In this document: positions 9,293 through 18,299 of the stretch, in pieces | How the letters are laid out: each line of letters begins with the position of its first letter | Numbering within the stretch: the stretch's first letter is position 1 | Assembly (NCBI GenBank): GCA_946408825.1 | Contig: CAMJTU010000007.1 | Location: 1-64,000, forward strand | DNA: 64,000 nucleotides | Direction: 5' to 3' | Origin: an uncultured Planctomycetaceae bacterium | GTDB lineage: Bacteria; Planctomycetota; Planctomycetia; Pirellulales; Thermoguttaceae | Notes under the pieces: model-generated | The model's input: only the letters and a program-made list of their open reading frames with translations | Databases searched by the model: none | What the model was told of the DNA's origin: nothing | Position numbers and translations under genes: made by a program

Positions 9293-10432
9293 TCAATGAA
9301 TTTCCTCGAGTTTGACCCACCGGCGTTCGCGGAACGAGCGACGAATCGCCTCCATCGTTCGTTCGACCTCATACGCTTCGCGGAACGTCGCGATGGGCGC
9401 GATCGCGTCCATTCCTTCGATCGCGCGCATATTTTCATAGCATTGCGACGTCAGGAAGTCGCGATAACCGTCCATGTGACCGCCGGCGAAATGACAATAA
9501 GCGAAGCCGCCCTGATTGCAGAGAACCCGTCGCCAACCGCGCGCGCGCATCCCCGACTCGTAAACTTCGAGATAGTTCACGTCGTCGTAACACCATCGAA
9601 TCGCGCCGTTCTCGAAATAGAACTCGTACCCCTGCGTGTTCTCCGTTCCCCACGCGTTGCGCGTGCATTCCAGCGAGCCGATTCCGCCGTTGGGGAGATT
9701 ATAGACGACCCTCGTCCCGTCGTCGACTTCGATTTTTCTCGGTTCGCGCGCCGTCGAACCGTCTTCTTTCGTCACGCTAAACATTCGTTCTTTGACGTGC
9801 GCGACCTGCGTCGCGACGACCTCGCTGGGACGAAGTCCCGTGACGAAATAGAGCATGTCGAGCGCGTGAGAACCTAGATCGCCGAGCGTGCCGCCCCCCG
9901 CCTTTGCGTCGAAGCGCCAGCCGCCCCCCGTGTTCGGTCCGCCCCAGCTCTGATTGTAATAGGAACGCGCTTCAAGCAGCTTGCCGAACCAGTTCTCTTG
10001 GACGATCTGACGTGCAAAGACGTTCGCCGGACATCGCCGATAGATATAGTTCACCGAATTGAGCAAGCCCGGTCGCGCTTCGGCGGCCTCCGTCATCTCT
10101 CGCGCTTCGTCGACGGAGATCGCGAGCGGTTTCTCGCAGAAAACGTGCTTCTTCGCGTCAAGCGCCGCCATCGTCGCGCTGTAATGCAGCGCGTTCGGCA
10201 GACAGATATCGACGTATTCCGACTTGTCGCTACGAATCGCGTCCATCATGTCAAGATTGACGTCCCAGCCGAGTTTTTTAGCGGATTCCGCTTCATTCGG
10301 CAGAACAAACGCTTGTTTAATCACTGGATTGATCGGCGTGTCGCCGTAATATTTTGCGACGTTGGCGTATGCGGCGTTGCGGGCGCGCCCCATCATTCCA
10401 AAGCCCAGAATCGTGACCGGCATGTCTCTCAT
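9293..10432 (-). CDS. Gfo/Idh/MocA family NAD(P)-dependent oxidoreductase (paralogue 1)
   Basis: A 379-residue protein starting at ATG 10432 with AGGAGA 10 nt upstream. The N-terminus (VTILGFGMMGRARNAAY) is the Rossmann nucleotide-binding segment. FCEKPLAISVDEAREM carries the EKP motif whose Lys is a conserved catalytic or cofactor-contacting residue of the family, and GGGTLGDLGSHALDML is a typical C-terminal domain motif. Members oxidise or reduce hydroxyl groups of sugars, inositols or modified sugars; the substrate cannot be read here. No signal peptide is visible, so the protein is cytoplasmic. It is clearly paralogous to the protein at 12859-14025 along its full length. It is divergent from the KaiC-like gene, each having its own promoter in the 231-nt gap. 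Confidence 0.92.
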   Translation of the reverse strand: MRDMPVTILGFGMMGRARNAAYANVAKYYGDTPINPVIKQAFVLPNEAESAKKLGWDVNLDMMDAIRSDKSEYVDICLPNALHYSATMAALDAKKHVFCEKPLAISVDEAREMTEAAEARPGLLNSVNYIYRRCPANVFARQIVQENWFGKLLEARSYYNQSWGGPNTGGGWRFDAKAGGGTLGDLGSHALDMLYFVTGLRPSEVVATQVAHVKERMFSVTKEDGSTAREPRKIEVDDGTRVVYNLPNGGIGSLECTRNAWGTENTQGYEFYFENGAIRWCYDDVNYLEVYESGMRARGWRRVLCNQGGFAYCHFAGGHMDGYRDFLTSQCYENMRAIEGMDAIAPIATFREAYEVERTMEAIRRSFRERRWVKLEEIH

Positions 10433-10497
10433 GATATCGTTATCTCCTAACGCAACGAGAAAGTCTTGAATTCGTCATGGTCTGGCGACCGCGCGCT

Positions 10498-10526
10498 ATT
10501 GTAATCGAAACGAGGCGCTTTTTCAA
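10498..10526 (-). promoter_or_regulatory. Promoter of oxidoreductase paralogue 1
   Basis: On the minus strand, TTGAAA (10526-10521), 17-nt spacer, TACAAT (10503-10498). The same two hexamers with the same spacing occur upstream of paralogue 2 (14158-14186). Confidence 0.6.
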
Positions 10527-10569
10527 CTATAAAGAACCGACGTGAAAACGCCTAAATAACGCCTAAATA

Positions 10570-10597
10570 TTGACGATTTCGGGAGTCGTCATAGAAT
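10570..10597 (+). promoter_or_regulatory. Promoter of the KaiC-like/sulfotransferase pair
   Basis: TTGACG (10570-10575), 16-nt spacer, TAGAAT (10592-10597), about 60 nt before the ATG at 10664. It is back to back with the promoter of the divergent oxidoreductase gene. Confidence 0.5.
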
Positions 10598-10663
10598 GAG
10601 TGGGCGTCGATGCTTTATCGAATTTCATTTAGCGCGGTTAACGAACCGCGTAAAGGAGAAAAT

Positions 10664-11560
10664 ATGACGAAACGTCTTTCCACCGGCGTTCCCGGACTGG
10701 ACGAGAAATTAGGCGGCGGTCTCCTCGCGGGCGCGACGGCGGTGATCGTCGGTTCGTCGGGCGCGGGCAAAACGCAGCTTTCGCTCCAATTTCTGAACGC
10801 AGGACTAACGACGGACGAGCGGCGGCGCGGCGTCGTTCTCGACCTGACGGCGCGGGGCGATTCTCAAAACCACGCGGGCTATGCCAAGTCGCTTTTTGAC
10901 TGGACGCTACGCGAACAAGACGCAGACGTTCCGTTCGACCCGGAAAAATTTTTCGCCTCGTTTCAAGCGGGCGTCCCGTATAGCGGCGATTACCTTCAGG
11001 CGTTTCCGTGGACCGGTCGGCGCGTCACGCGGCGCGACTTAGACGAAGACGATTGGCGTGAATGGAAGTATGATCTCACGCGTCGTCTGGACGCGACGAT
11101 TGCTTTTCTCTATAGTAACTTTGCGCAAGGCGCGAGACGCCTCGTCGTGGACGGAATTGAACCGGTTGAGCATCAAGGAGATTCGATTCAGTTTGAATTG
11201 CTCGAATACGTCGTCCGTCAGATCGTAAAAAAAGATTCGTCATGGGTCGCGCGCGATCTTTTCCGTCAAAATTACAGAAAATACGAAGAACAGATCACGA
11301 CTCGATCGTATAATCCCGACGAGATCGCGACGATTCTATCCTATACGTCGCCGGAAACGTCGCTCGACGCGCTTATCGACAAGCCGATGGAAGAGGGCGA
11401 CTTTTTCGCGCAGGCGAACACGGTAATTTTCCTTGGCAAGATTCGAGAAGGTCGGAAATTCCAACGCGCCATGTACGTCTTCAAACATCGCGGCAGCGCG
11501 TGTTCCGACGAAATACTCCCCTACGAAATCGACGATCGCGGGCTTCGGCTTGTCGATTAG
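10664..11560 (+). CDS. Single-domain KaiC/RAD55-like RecA-superfamily ATPase
   Basis: A 298-residue protein. The start at 10664 has AAAGGAGA just upstream and removes a poorly coding 18-residue extension of the frame. The opening RLSTGVPGLDEKLGGGLLAG is the hallmark entry of the KaiC domain, followed by a Walker A motif at about residues 29-36 (GSSGAGKT) and a hydrophobic strand ending in Asp (RRLVVDGIEP, about residue 165) that resembles Walker B. Only one RecA-type domain is present, unlike the two of cyanobacterial KaiC. Stand-alone members act in signalling or DNA-related processes; the role is unknown here. The next gene, a sulfotransferase, starts 25 nt downstream and is probably co-transcribed. 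Confidence 0.85.
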   Translation: MTKRLSTGVPGLDEKLGGGLLAGATAVIVGSSGAGKTQLSLQFLNAGLTTDERRRGVVLDLTARGDSQNHAGYAKSLFDWTLREQDADVPFDPEKFFASFQAGVPYSGDYLQAFPWTGRRVTRRDLDEDDWREWKYDLTRRLDATIAFLYSNFAQGARRLVVDGIEPVEHQGDSIQFELLEYVVRQIVKKDSSWVARDLFRQNYRKYEEQITTRSYNPDEIATILSYTSPETSLDALIDKPMEEGDFFAQANTVIFLGKIREGRKFQRAMYVFKHRGSACSDEILPYEIDDRGLRLVD

Positions 11561-11585
11561 TTTCCAAATTCGAAAAGGATAAAAT

Positions 11586-12755
11586 ATGACGTCGACGACT
11601 CAGGACGCCTCGAAAGAATCCAAGAAAACAGGGATCGTCAAAGTCAAGAGCGGCGGGTCGCCCGATCGCTTCTGGAATCCGCGATTCTGGGACGGAATGA
11701 CGTTCACGGCGTGGGCGAAAACGCTAAACGCCGGAAAATGGCGCGTCGCCGTCGGGCGTTATCCGATGCTCGTAACGATATGGTGCCTCACGCCGATGAA
11801 CTCGTTCCTCGCGGCGCTCCAGCGGCGATTTTACAAACGCGCGATCGCCGCGACGCGCCCCGTCCAGGATCCTATCTTCATCGTCGGACACTGGCGCAGC
11901 GGAACGACGCTCCTGCACGAGTATCTCATGCGCGACGAAAGATTCGCGACGATCAACACCTACGAATGCTTTGCGCCGACGCATTTCATCGTCTCCGAGC
12001 GCTTCATTTCTCCATGGCTTGAATACCTCATGCCGAGCAAACGGCCGATGGACAACATGGCGGTCGGTCTTTCGCGTCCCCAAGAGGACGAGTTCGCAAT
12101 CTGCGCGTTGGGCATGAACTCGCCCTATCGCGACGTCGCGTTTCCTAACAACGATCCGATCGACGCCGAATACCTTACGCTCCGCAGTCTCTCCGACAAA
12201 GACCGTTCGCGCTGGCTCGACGCGTTTGAGTATCTTATCAAGGCGCTGACCTTCAAGTATAAGAAGACGCTCGTCCTCAAATCGCCGCCGCATACGGCGC
12301 GAATCGCCGCGATTCTGGAACGCTTTCCGGACGCGAAATTCATCCATATTTCTCGCGACCCGTTCGTGCTCTTCCCGTCGACGGTCAATCTGTGGATGAA
12401 GCTCGCAAAGATTCACGGGCTCCAATTCCCAAAAGGCGGCGCGAAGCTCGAAGAAAAGGTTCTCAAAAACTTTGAAGAAATGTACGAGTCCTTCTTCAAA
12501 GCGATCCCTAACGTCAAACCGGGAAACCTCTGCGAAATCACCTACGACGAAATCGTCGCTTCGCCCGTCGAGACCCTTGAACGCGTCTACACGGAACTCA
12601 ACCTCGGCGAATTCGACAAGAATCGCGACGTCTTCCGGCAATATGCGGAGACGCAGAAGAGTTACAAAAAGAACAAGTTCGAAATCTCCGACGAGATGAA
12701 AGAAACGATCAAAAAACGCTGGAAGACGTATTTCGACCGTTACGTCAAAGAATAA
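11586..12755 (+). CDS. PAPS-dependent sulfotransferase family protein
   Basis: A 389-residue protein with AAAAGGATAAA before the ATG. The motif FIVGHWRSGTTLLHE (about residues 99-113) is the 5'-phosphosulfate-binding loop of PAPS sulfotransferases, and FIHISRDPFVLFPSTVNLW (about residues 258-276) matches the 3'-phosphate-binding region with its conserved Arg and Ser. YECFAPTH in between fits the Sulfotransfer_3 group. These enzymes move sulfate from PAPS to hydroxyl groups of lipids, sugars or proteins; the acceptor is unknown. A Lys-rich N-terminus and no clear signal peptide suggest a cytoplasmic or membrane-peripheral enzyme. It is the second gene after the KaiC-like ATPase and ends before a strong terminator. 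Confidence 0.9.
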   Translation: MTSTTQDASKESKKTGIVKVKSGGSPDRFWNPRFWDGMTFTAWAKTLNAGKWRVAVGRYPMLVTIWCLTPMNSFLAALQRRFYKRAIAATRPVQDPIFIVGHWRSGTTLLHEYLMRDERFATINTYECFAPTHFIVSERFISPWLEYLMPSKRPMDNMAVGLSRPQEDEFAICALGMNSPYRDVAFPNNDPIDAEYLTLRSLSDKDRSRWLDAFEYLIKALTFKYKKTLVLKSPPHTARIAAILERFPDAKFIHISRDPFVLFPSTVNLWMKLAKIHGLQFPKGGAKLEEKVLKNFEEMYESFFKAIPNVKPGNLCEITYDEIVASPVETLERVYTELNLGEFDKNRDVFRQYAETQKSYKKNKFEISDEMKETIKKRWKTYFDRYVKE

Positions 12756-12784
12756 CCCGCTTTCGACGATCCTACGAATAAAGA

Positions 12785-12824
12785 AACGCCCGACGGTCCC
12801 CAAAAGGATCGTCGGGCGTTTTTT
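12785..12824. terminator. Bidirectional rho-independent terminator
   Basis: A 15-bp stem (AACGCCCGACGGTCC against GGATCGTCGGGCGTT, one G-T pair) with a 6-nt loop, followed by a T run on the plus strand and preceded by A-rich sequence. It lies between the convergent sulfotransferase and oxidoreductase genes and can serve both. Confidence 0.85.
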
Positions 12825-12858
12825 CTAAACACGTTGCAAGTCAAATCGCGGTCGGCGA

Positions 12859-14025
12859 TCACTTGATATCGGCGAGTTTAACCCAGCAACGTTCCTGCCA
12901 CGATTTACGAACCGCCTCAATCGTGCGTTCGACGTCATACGCGTCGCGGAAGGTCGCGACGGGCGCGACTTCGTCGGCGCCGGCGATCTTGAGCATGTTT
13001 TCATAGCACGCGTTGACCGTGAAGTCGCGATATCCGTACATATGGCCGTCGGCGAAGGACGCGTAGCCAAATCCGCCGCGATTCGTGAGGACGCGAGACC
13101 AACCGCGTTCCGGCTTCGTCGCGTCGTAAATCTTCAGGTAGTTGACGTCGTCGTAATTCCACGCGATCGCGCCGTTCTCGAAGTAAAGTTCGTAGCCGTG
13201 CGTGTTTTCCGTACCCCAAGCGTTGCGGGTGCATTCGAGCGAGCCGATCGCGTCGCCGGGGAGCGTGTACATAATGCGCGTCGCGTCGTCGGTATTGACC
13301 GCGACCATTTCGCCCTGAGCGGGGTCGGCGCCGCGATTCATACGCGCGGCAAGGTCGGATCCGACCGTCTTCAGGTCGCGACGATACTTAATGTGCGTGT
13401 GCTGCATCGCGCAAAGCTCGATCGGACGCATGCCCGTGACGTAATAGAGCATGTCGAGCGCGTGAGAGCCAAGGTCGCCAAGGCAGCCGCCCGTCTCGCT
13501 GAAGCGCCAGCTATACGGCGTGTCGGGGCCGCCCCAAGATTGATTGTAGAAGGAGCGCGCTTCGAGGAGCTTGCCGAACTTGTTTTCTTTGACCAGTTGA
13601 CGCGCATAGACGTTCGACGGGCAGCGGCGATAGATGAAGTTGACGGCGTTGAGCAATTCCGGCTTCGCTTCGGCGGCGGCGGTCATCTCGCGCGCTTCGT
13701 CGACCGTGACGGAAAGGGGCTTTTCGCAGAAAACATGCTTGCCCGCGTTGATCGCCTTCATCACGGCGTCGTAGTGCATCGAGTTCGGAAGACAGACGTC
13801 GACATAGTCGCATCCCGGATCGGTAATGACGGCGTCGAGATCGCTCTTCGCGTCCCAACCCGATTCTTTCGCGGCTTCCGCTTCAACCGGAAGGGTAAAC
13901 GCCTGATACAGAACCGGCTTAATCGGGGAATTCGTGTAATATCGCGAAACAGCCTCGTAAGCGACCGCGCGAACCGTGCCCATCATACCATAGCCAAGAA
14001 TACTAACGTTCAACGTTTTCGCCAT
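12859..14025 (-). CDS. Gfo/Idh/MocA family NAD(P)-dependent oxidoreductase (paralogue 2)
   Basis: A 388-residue protein. The start at 14025 (MAKTLNVSILGYGMMG) has AGGGAGA upstream; the frame extends 31 codons further but without a ribosome site or family similarity. The Rossmann segment is at residues 6-20, the EKP motif in FCEKPLSVTVDEAREM, and GGCLGDLGSHALDMLYYVTG follows. It shares long identical stretches with paralogue 1 (RNAWGTENT, the ARSFYNQSWGGP/ARSYYNQSWGGP region, GGFGYASFADGHMYGYRDF compared with GGFAYCHFAGGHMDGYRDF). It carries about 10 additional residues near 240-255 (SDLAARMNRGADPAQ) not seen in paralogue 1. The two enzymes probably act on related substrates. Confidence 0.92.
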   Translation of the reverse strand: MAKTLNVSILGYGMMGTVRAVAYEAVSRYYTNSPIKPVLYQAFTLPVEAEAAKESGWDAKSDLDAVITDPGCDYVDVCLPNSMHYDAVMKAINAGKHVFCEKPLSVTVDEAREMTAAAEAKPELLNAVNFIYRRCPSNVYARQLVKENKFGKLLEARSFYNQSWGGPDTPYSWRFSETGGCLGDLGSHALDMLYYVTGMRPIELCAMQHTHIKYRRDLKTVGSDLAARMNRGADPAQGEMVAVNTDDATRIMYTLPGDAIGSLECTRNAWGTENTHGYELYFENGAIAWNYDDVNYLKIYDATKPERGWSRVLTNRGGFGYASFADGHMYGYRDFTVNACYENMLKIAGADEVAPVATFRDAYDVERTIEAVRKSWQERCWVKLADIK

Positions 14026-14157
14026 TGGATATTTCTCCCTATGTTCATAAAAAATTTCGGTCGCGCCGTCGGCGGTCGAACCGGAGTTAAAGTTCAAAGA
14101 AAGCCGCGCCCTTGCCAAACTACTCGTATGCGACGACGAGTCGCGACCTTTCGCCGC

Positions 14158-14186
14158 ATTGTACCGAATCCGTCGTCGCGTTTCAA
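14158..14186 (-). promoter_or_regulatory. Promoter of oxidoreductase paralogue 2
   Basis: On the minus strand, TTGAAA (14186-14181), 17-nt spacer, TACAAT (14163-14158), giving a leader of about 125 nt. Both hexamers are identical to those before paralogue 1. Confidence 0.6.
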
Positions 14187-14321
14187 GGAACGTCGAGACG
14201 TGAATCCAAATTTTTATGAAAAACGACGCAATAATCCTCCGGCGCGAGTCTCTTCAACGGAACAAGCCCGACTTTTTCACGTTTCCGGAAGACGTTGCGA
14301 CGGAACCTCAAGATTATCGCG

Positions 14322-15455
14322 TCATTCCATACGTCGTTTGAACATGTAACACGAAGCGGAAAACGACAATATCGCCACGACGACCAACGGGACGACGTGC
14401 GGAACGATCGCCCCCGCCGACATGTCGCGTAAAAAAAGCCCGCGCATAAGCGACATTTCCCAACGCACGGGATTGAATATTGTCACGCACTGAAGCCAAG
14501 ACGGCATATTCTCAATCGGGGTCGCAAAACCGGAAAGCATGATCGCGGGGGGCAGAAAAAGAAACATTCCCAGCGTCGCCTGCTGCTGAGTCGCAGACGC
14601 CGCGCTAATCATGAGTCCGACGCTCACGACGGAAATCAAGTAAAGGAGCATTGTCGCAAACATAAGCCAAAACGGCCCCTGAAGCGGAATCTTAAAGCCC
14701 CACACGACAAGCGCCGTTACAAGCAGCGTCGAGCACGTCGCGAGCATGACGGCGGAAATCGTCTTGCCCAGAACGATCTCGAACGGCGATTCCGGCGCGA
14801 CAAGCAGTTGTTCAAACGTTCCTGTCTCGCGTTCGCGCGCGATCGACAGCGCGGAAACGATCATCGCGACCGTCGTAGCCAACAGACAAATAAGACATGG
14901 AAGAAACGCCTGCCGAGACAGAAGGTTAGGATTAAACCACCGTCTAACGGTCAAACCTGAAACGCTCGCCGGCGTCGATCTAACGTCGACGCGTTCCCGA
15001 GCCACGACCGCGCCGTACGTTTGAGCGATCCGCGCAACATAACCTCCTAGAATCGCGGCCGCGTTCGCGCGACGACCGTCAAGAAGCAGTTGAATCTCGG
15101 CGGCTTCGTCGCCGGAAAGAATCTTTTGGGAAAAATCAGAAGGTATAATCGCCGCCGCAAAAATCTCGCGGCGTTCTATCGCCGTTTTGATTTCGTCGTC
15201 GCTAAAATAGTAAACGACTTCTTTAAATATCGGTTTGACGAAGAACGCCTTGAGAAACGCCGCCCCCTCTACGCCGGCGTCTCTATTGCAAACGCCGATC
15301 TTAACGTTTTGAACGTCCATCGAAAGCGCAAACGCAAAAATTATCGTCTGTAGAATCGGCGGCGCTATTAATACGACGCGCATTTTATGGCTTCCCGCGG
15401 CGATCAACGCCTCTTTCCATACGATCCGCCAGACGCGGCGAACTGAATGTAGCAT
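14322..15455 (-). CDS. ybhR: ABC-2 type transporter permease, YbhR-like
   Basis: A 377-residue membrane protein starting at ATG 15455 with GAGGA 8 nt upstream; an in-frame extension to 15536 overlaps the preceding gene and lacks support. One N-terminal membrane segment (residues about 25-45) is followed by a large extracytoplasmic domain, then about five C-terminal membrane segments, including the ABC-2 signature region (ERETGTFEQLLVAPESPFEIVLGK). Length and topology match E. coli YbhR. It is the last gene of the efflux operon, 10 nt after its partner permease, with which it probably forms the membrane heterodimer. Confidence 0.85.
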   Translation of the reverse strand: MLHSVRRVWRIVWKEALIAAGSHKMRVVLIAPPILQTIIFAFALSMDVQNVKIGVCNRDAGVEGAAFLKAFFVKPIFKEVVYYFSDDEIKTAIERREIFAAAIIPSDFSQKILSGDEAAEIQLLLDGRRANAAAILGGYVARIAQTYGAVVARERVDVRSTPASVSGLTVRRWFNPNLLSRQAFLPCLICLLATTVAMIVSALSIARERETGTFEQLLVAPESPFEIVLGKTISAVMLATCSTLLVTALVVWGFKIPLQGPFWLMFATMLLYLISVVSVGLMISAASATQQQATLGMFLFLPPAIMLSGFATPIENMPSWLQCVTIFNPVRWEMSLMRGLFLRDMSAGAIVPHVVPLVVVAILSFSASCYMFKRRME

Positions 15456-15465
15456 GTCGTCGTCC

Positions 15466-16584
15466 TCACAAACGTCTCGGGGTTTTGGCGATTGCGGCGG
15501 CGCAGAACACGACGCCAATAACGGCGATGCAGCCAATCTGGCGGTTCAACAGGCTCCAAACGTCTCCCGCCATAAAAATCGTCTGTAGACAGACGACGTA
15601 GTATCGCGCAGGAAAGAGGTACGTTATCATTTGCAGCGCTTTTGGCATCGCGTCGATTTCAAAAAGAACGCCCGAAAGAATATAGTTTGGCAAAAAGCTC
15701 GATAGCAACGCGACTTGAGAGGCGAGGTTCTGATCGCGGCACACGGACGATATCAAAACCCCTTGAGCCGTCGCGACGAACAAGAACGCGCCGGACGCGT
15801 AAACGAACGCAAGAATCGAGCCGCGGAAAGGAACGCCCAAGACGTATCGCGCGACGGCGGCGTTTTCAAGCGCGGCGGCGAGTCCTAACAGAAAATATGG
15901 AATCATTTTGCCGAGAAACATCTCCAATCTTCCGATTGGCGTCGCAAGCGTCGCTTCCATCGTGCCGCGTTCCCACTCGCGGGCGACGACCATACACGTC
16001 AAAAGCGTGCCGATCATCGCGAGAACAATCGCCGTCGAGCCGGGAACGAGGCAGTTGCGCGACGATTGTTCAGGATTATAGATTGTTCTCGTCTCAAGAT
16101 TGATTTTGTTGAATCCGTCGAGGCCCCTTAATTCGCGCAGACGAGTCGCCGACCACTGCGCGTATGCGGCGGTCGCGTAATTCTCGACGATCAGCGCCGT
16201 ATTGGCGTCGGCTCCGTCGACCAAGAGTTGAGCGGGTCCCAACGTTCCCTCTTCAACCCGTTTAGAAAAGTCGTTGGGAATCACGAGAACGGCGCGGACG
16301 TCTCCGTCGCACAGTCCCGCTTCGGCGTCCGCTCGATTCGTATAATACCGCGCGCTGAAATACCGCGACGCGTCAAGCGCGTTGAAAAAAGAACGCGCCG
16401 TCGGCGAAGAATCTTCAAGCGCGACGCCAAGTTTCACCGACGTCGCGTCGAGAGAGAGACCATAGCCAAAGAGAAAAATCATAATCAGCGGCAGCAGGAA
16501 AGCGATCATAAGCGCGCTCGGATCGCGAAAGACTTGAAGCCACTCCTTCCATATCAACGCCGTAAGTCGTTCTATCCGTATCAT
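15466..16584 (-). CDS. ybhS: ABC-2 type transporter permease, YbhS-like
   Basis: A 372-residue permease with the same plan as its neighbour: membrane segment at residues about 22-44, extracytoplasmic domain up to about residue 175, then five to six hydrophobic helices. VAREWERGTMEATLATPIGRLEMFLGK is the ABC-2 coupling region (quoted here as two adjoining motifs, EWERGTMEATLATP and IGRLEMFLGK). The start overlaps the stop of the ATPase gene by 4 nt, implying translational coupling. In E. coli the equivalent YbhS pairs with YbhR in export of cationic drugs and sodium; the substrate here is not known. Confidence 0.85.
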   Translation of the reverse strand: MIRIERLTALIWKEWLQVFRDPSALMIAFLLPLIMIFLFGYGLSLDATSVKLGVALEDSSPTARSFFNALDASRYFSARYYTNRADAEAGLCDGDVRAVLVIPNDFSKRVEEGTLGPAQLLVDGADANTALIVENYATAAYAQWSATRLRELRGLDGFNKINLETRTIYNPEQSSRNCLVPGSTAIVLAMIGTLLTCMVVAREWERGTMEATLATPIGRLEMFLGKMIPYFLLGLAAALENAAVARYVLGVPFRGSILAFVYASGAFLFVATAQGVLISSVCRDQNLASQVALLSSFLPNYILSGVLFEIDAMPKALQMITYLFPARYYVVCLQTIFMAGDVWSLLNRQIGCIAVIGVVFCAAAIAKTPRRL

Positions 16585-18299
16585 CGACCGCCCTCGTTCC
16601 TACCGCGCTGAATCAAATAGATAAAAGCGTCCTCAAGCGTCGGATCAGGGCGCTCGCCGCTCGTCGCTAAAGATTTTAAGTCGTCCGGGGTTCCTTCGGC
16701 TATTTTACGTCCGTCAAGAATCAGCGCTAAACGATCGCAATACTCCGCCTCGTCCATAAAGTGCGTCGTTACCAAAACAGCGACGCCCTGGGACGCGTAT
16801 TGGTTTACACGATTCCAGAATTCACGGCGCGCAATAGGATCGACGCCCGAGGTCGGTTCGTCCAGAAAGAGCGCGTCCGGAGAATGGAGCGTCGCGACCG
16901 CAAGACTAAGACGCTGCTTGTAGCCTAGCGGAATCGTTCCCGCTTTCACGTCGGCGTAACGTTGCAAATCGAACTCGTCGAGCGCGCGCCCGATCGCCTC
17001 GCCGCGTTCGCGAATCGCAAGCCCGTAAACTCCTCCGTAAAAATTGAGATTCTGTCGGACGGTCAGGTCTGAATATAGCGAAAACTTTTGCGCCATATAC
17101 CCCAATCGGTTTCGCGCGGACGACGGCGAACGTCGAAGGCTCGCGCCCCCGACGTAACCGTCTCCCGCCGTTGGTTTGAGGAGTCCGCAAAGCATTTTAA
17201 ACGTCGTGCTCTTACCCGCCCCGTTCGCGCCAAGAAGTCCGAAAATCACGCCCGGTTTTATCTGAAAACTTATGTCGCTCGCCGCGACAAAATCGCCGAA
17301 TTTTTTCGTTAATCCGTCGGCGACGACGACGTTTTCGTCGTTTCGCGTCGTCAATGGAGCGCGACGTTCGGCGCCGAATATTCTCTTCGTCGCGCCGCCG
17401 AGACGTTCGATAAAACCGTCTTCAAAACGCGGCGCCGTCGGCGCGACGCTATAGCCGTCAAAAAGCGTTTCCGGGTCCGTTTGGGGACGGAACGGTCGAT
17501 TCAACGTCGCGCGTATTGAACTTCCTTGAATCGTCGCGTCGATTATCTCGGGGCGAAGAAGAAGTTCGGACACGTACTTTCGACGCGTCTCAGCCGAAAC
17601 GCCCGAAACGCGCACGACGCGGTCCTTTAATCCCGACGCCAGTTCTTTGGGCGCGCCGACGAAGACGAGATTGCCGTCGTTAAGGAGAATCGTCTCGTCG
17701 CAAAGTTCCGCTTCGTCGAGATAAGACGTGCTCCACAATACGATCGTTTCGGAATCGACCTGAGAACGAACCATTTGCCATAGCTCGCGGCGACTGAGGG
17801 GATCGACGCCGACGCAGGGTTCGTCTAACGCCAGAATTTTAGGCGTCGTTATCAACGCGCACGCCAGCGCGAGCTTCTGTTTCATTCCGCCGGAAAGCCG
17901 TCGAGCGAGTCGCTTCGTGAAACGCGCAAGATTCGTGAATTCAAGAAGCTCTTCGAAGCGCTCGCGGCGACGACGGCGCGGAAGATTGCGCAGCTTCGCG
18001 TAAAGATTGAGATTTTCGACGACGGTAAGGTCTTCGTAAACCCCGAACTTCTGCGGCATATAGCCTAATATTTCGCGTACGCGACGCGTTTGTCTCGTCG
18101 TGTCGTATCCAAACGCCGTTACGCGCCCTGACGTCGGCGTTATCAACCCCGCGACCAGACGCAACATCGTCGTCTTACCTGCTCCGTCCGGTCCGACGAG
18201 CCCGGTTATTTTGCCCGGTTGGATCGTTATCGAAAGCGCGTCCAGCGCCGGACGATCCATCTTCGGGAACGACTTCTCAACCGAGTCAAAAACTATCAT
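16581..18299 (-). CDS. ybhF: ABC transporter ATPase with two fused nucleotide-binding domains, YbhF-like
   Basis: A 572-residue protein with two ABC cassettes in tandem. NBD1 (residues about 1-235) has Walker A GPDGAGKTT, signature LSGGMKQK and Walker B ILALDEP. NBD2 (about 315-560) has Walker A GANGAGKST, a diverged signature LGYKQR in place of LSGGQ, and Walker B ALFLDEPTSGVDP. The length and the degenerate second signature match the E. coli YbhF group (578 residues). The gene overlaps its upstream and downstream neighbours by 4 nt each. It powers the two permeases that follow. Confidence 0.9.
   Translation of the reverse strand: MIVFDSVEKSFPKMDRPALDALSITIQPGKITGLVGPDGAGKTTMLRLVAGLITPTSGRVTAFGYDTTRQTRRVREILGYMPQKFGVYEDLTVVENLNLYAKLRNLPRRRRRERFEELLEFTNLARFTKRLARRLSGGMKQKLALACALITTPKILALDEPCVGVDPLSRRELWQMVRSQVDSETIVLWSTSYLDEAELCDETILLNDGNLVFVGAPKELASGLKDRVVRVSGVSAETRRKYVSELLLRPEIIDATIQGSSIRATLNRPFRPQTDPETLFDGYSVAPTAPRFEDGFIERLGGATKRIFGAERRAPLTTRNDENVVVADGLTKKFGDFVAASDISFQIKPGVIFGLLGANGAGKSTTFKMLCGLLKPTAGDGYVGGASLRRSPSSARNRLGYMAQKFSLYSDLTVRQNLNFYGGVYGLAIRERGEAIGRALDEFDLQRYADVKAGTIPLGYKQRLSLAVATLHSPDALFLDEPTSGVDPIARREFWNRVNQYASQGVAVLVTTHFMDEAEYCDRLALILDGRKIAEGTPDDLKSLATSGERPDPTLEDAFIYLIQRGRNEGGR

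Noticed and set aside
13042..14349. Plus-strand 435-codon open frame opposite oxidoreductase paralogue 2
   Set aside because: The minus-strand frame has clear family motifs and a promoter; the plus-strand product resembles nothing and arises from codon bias.
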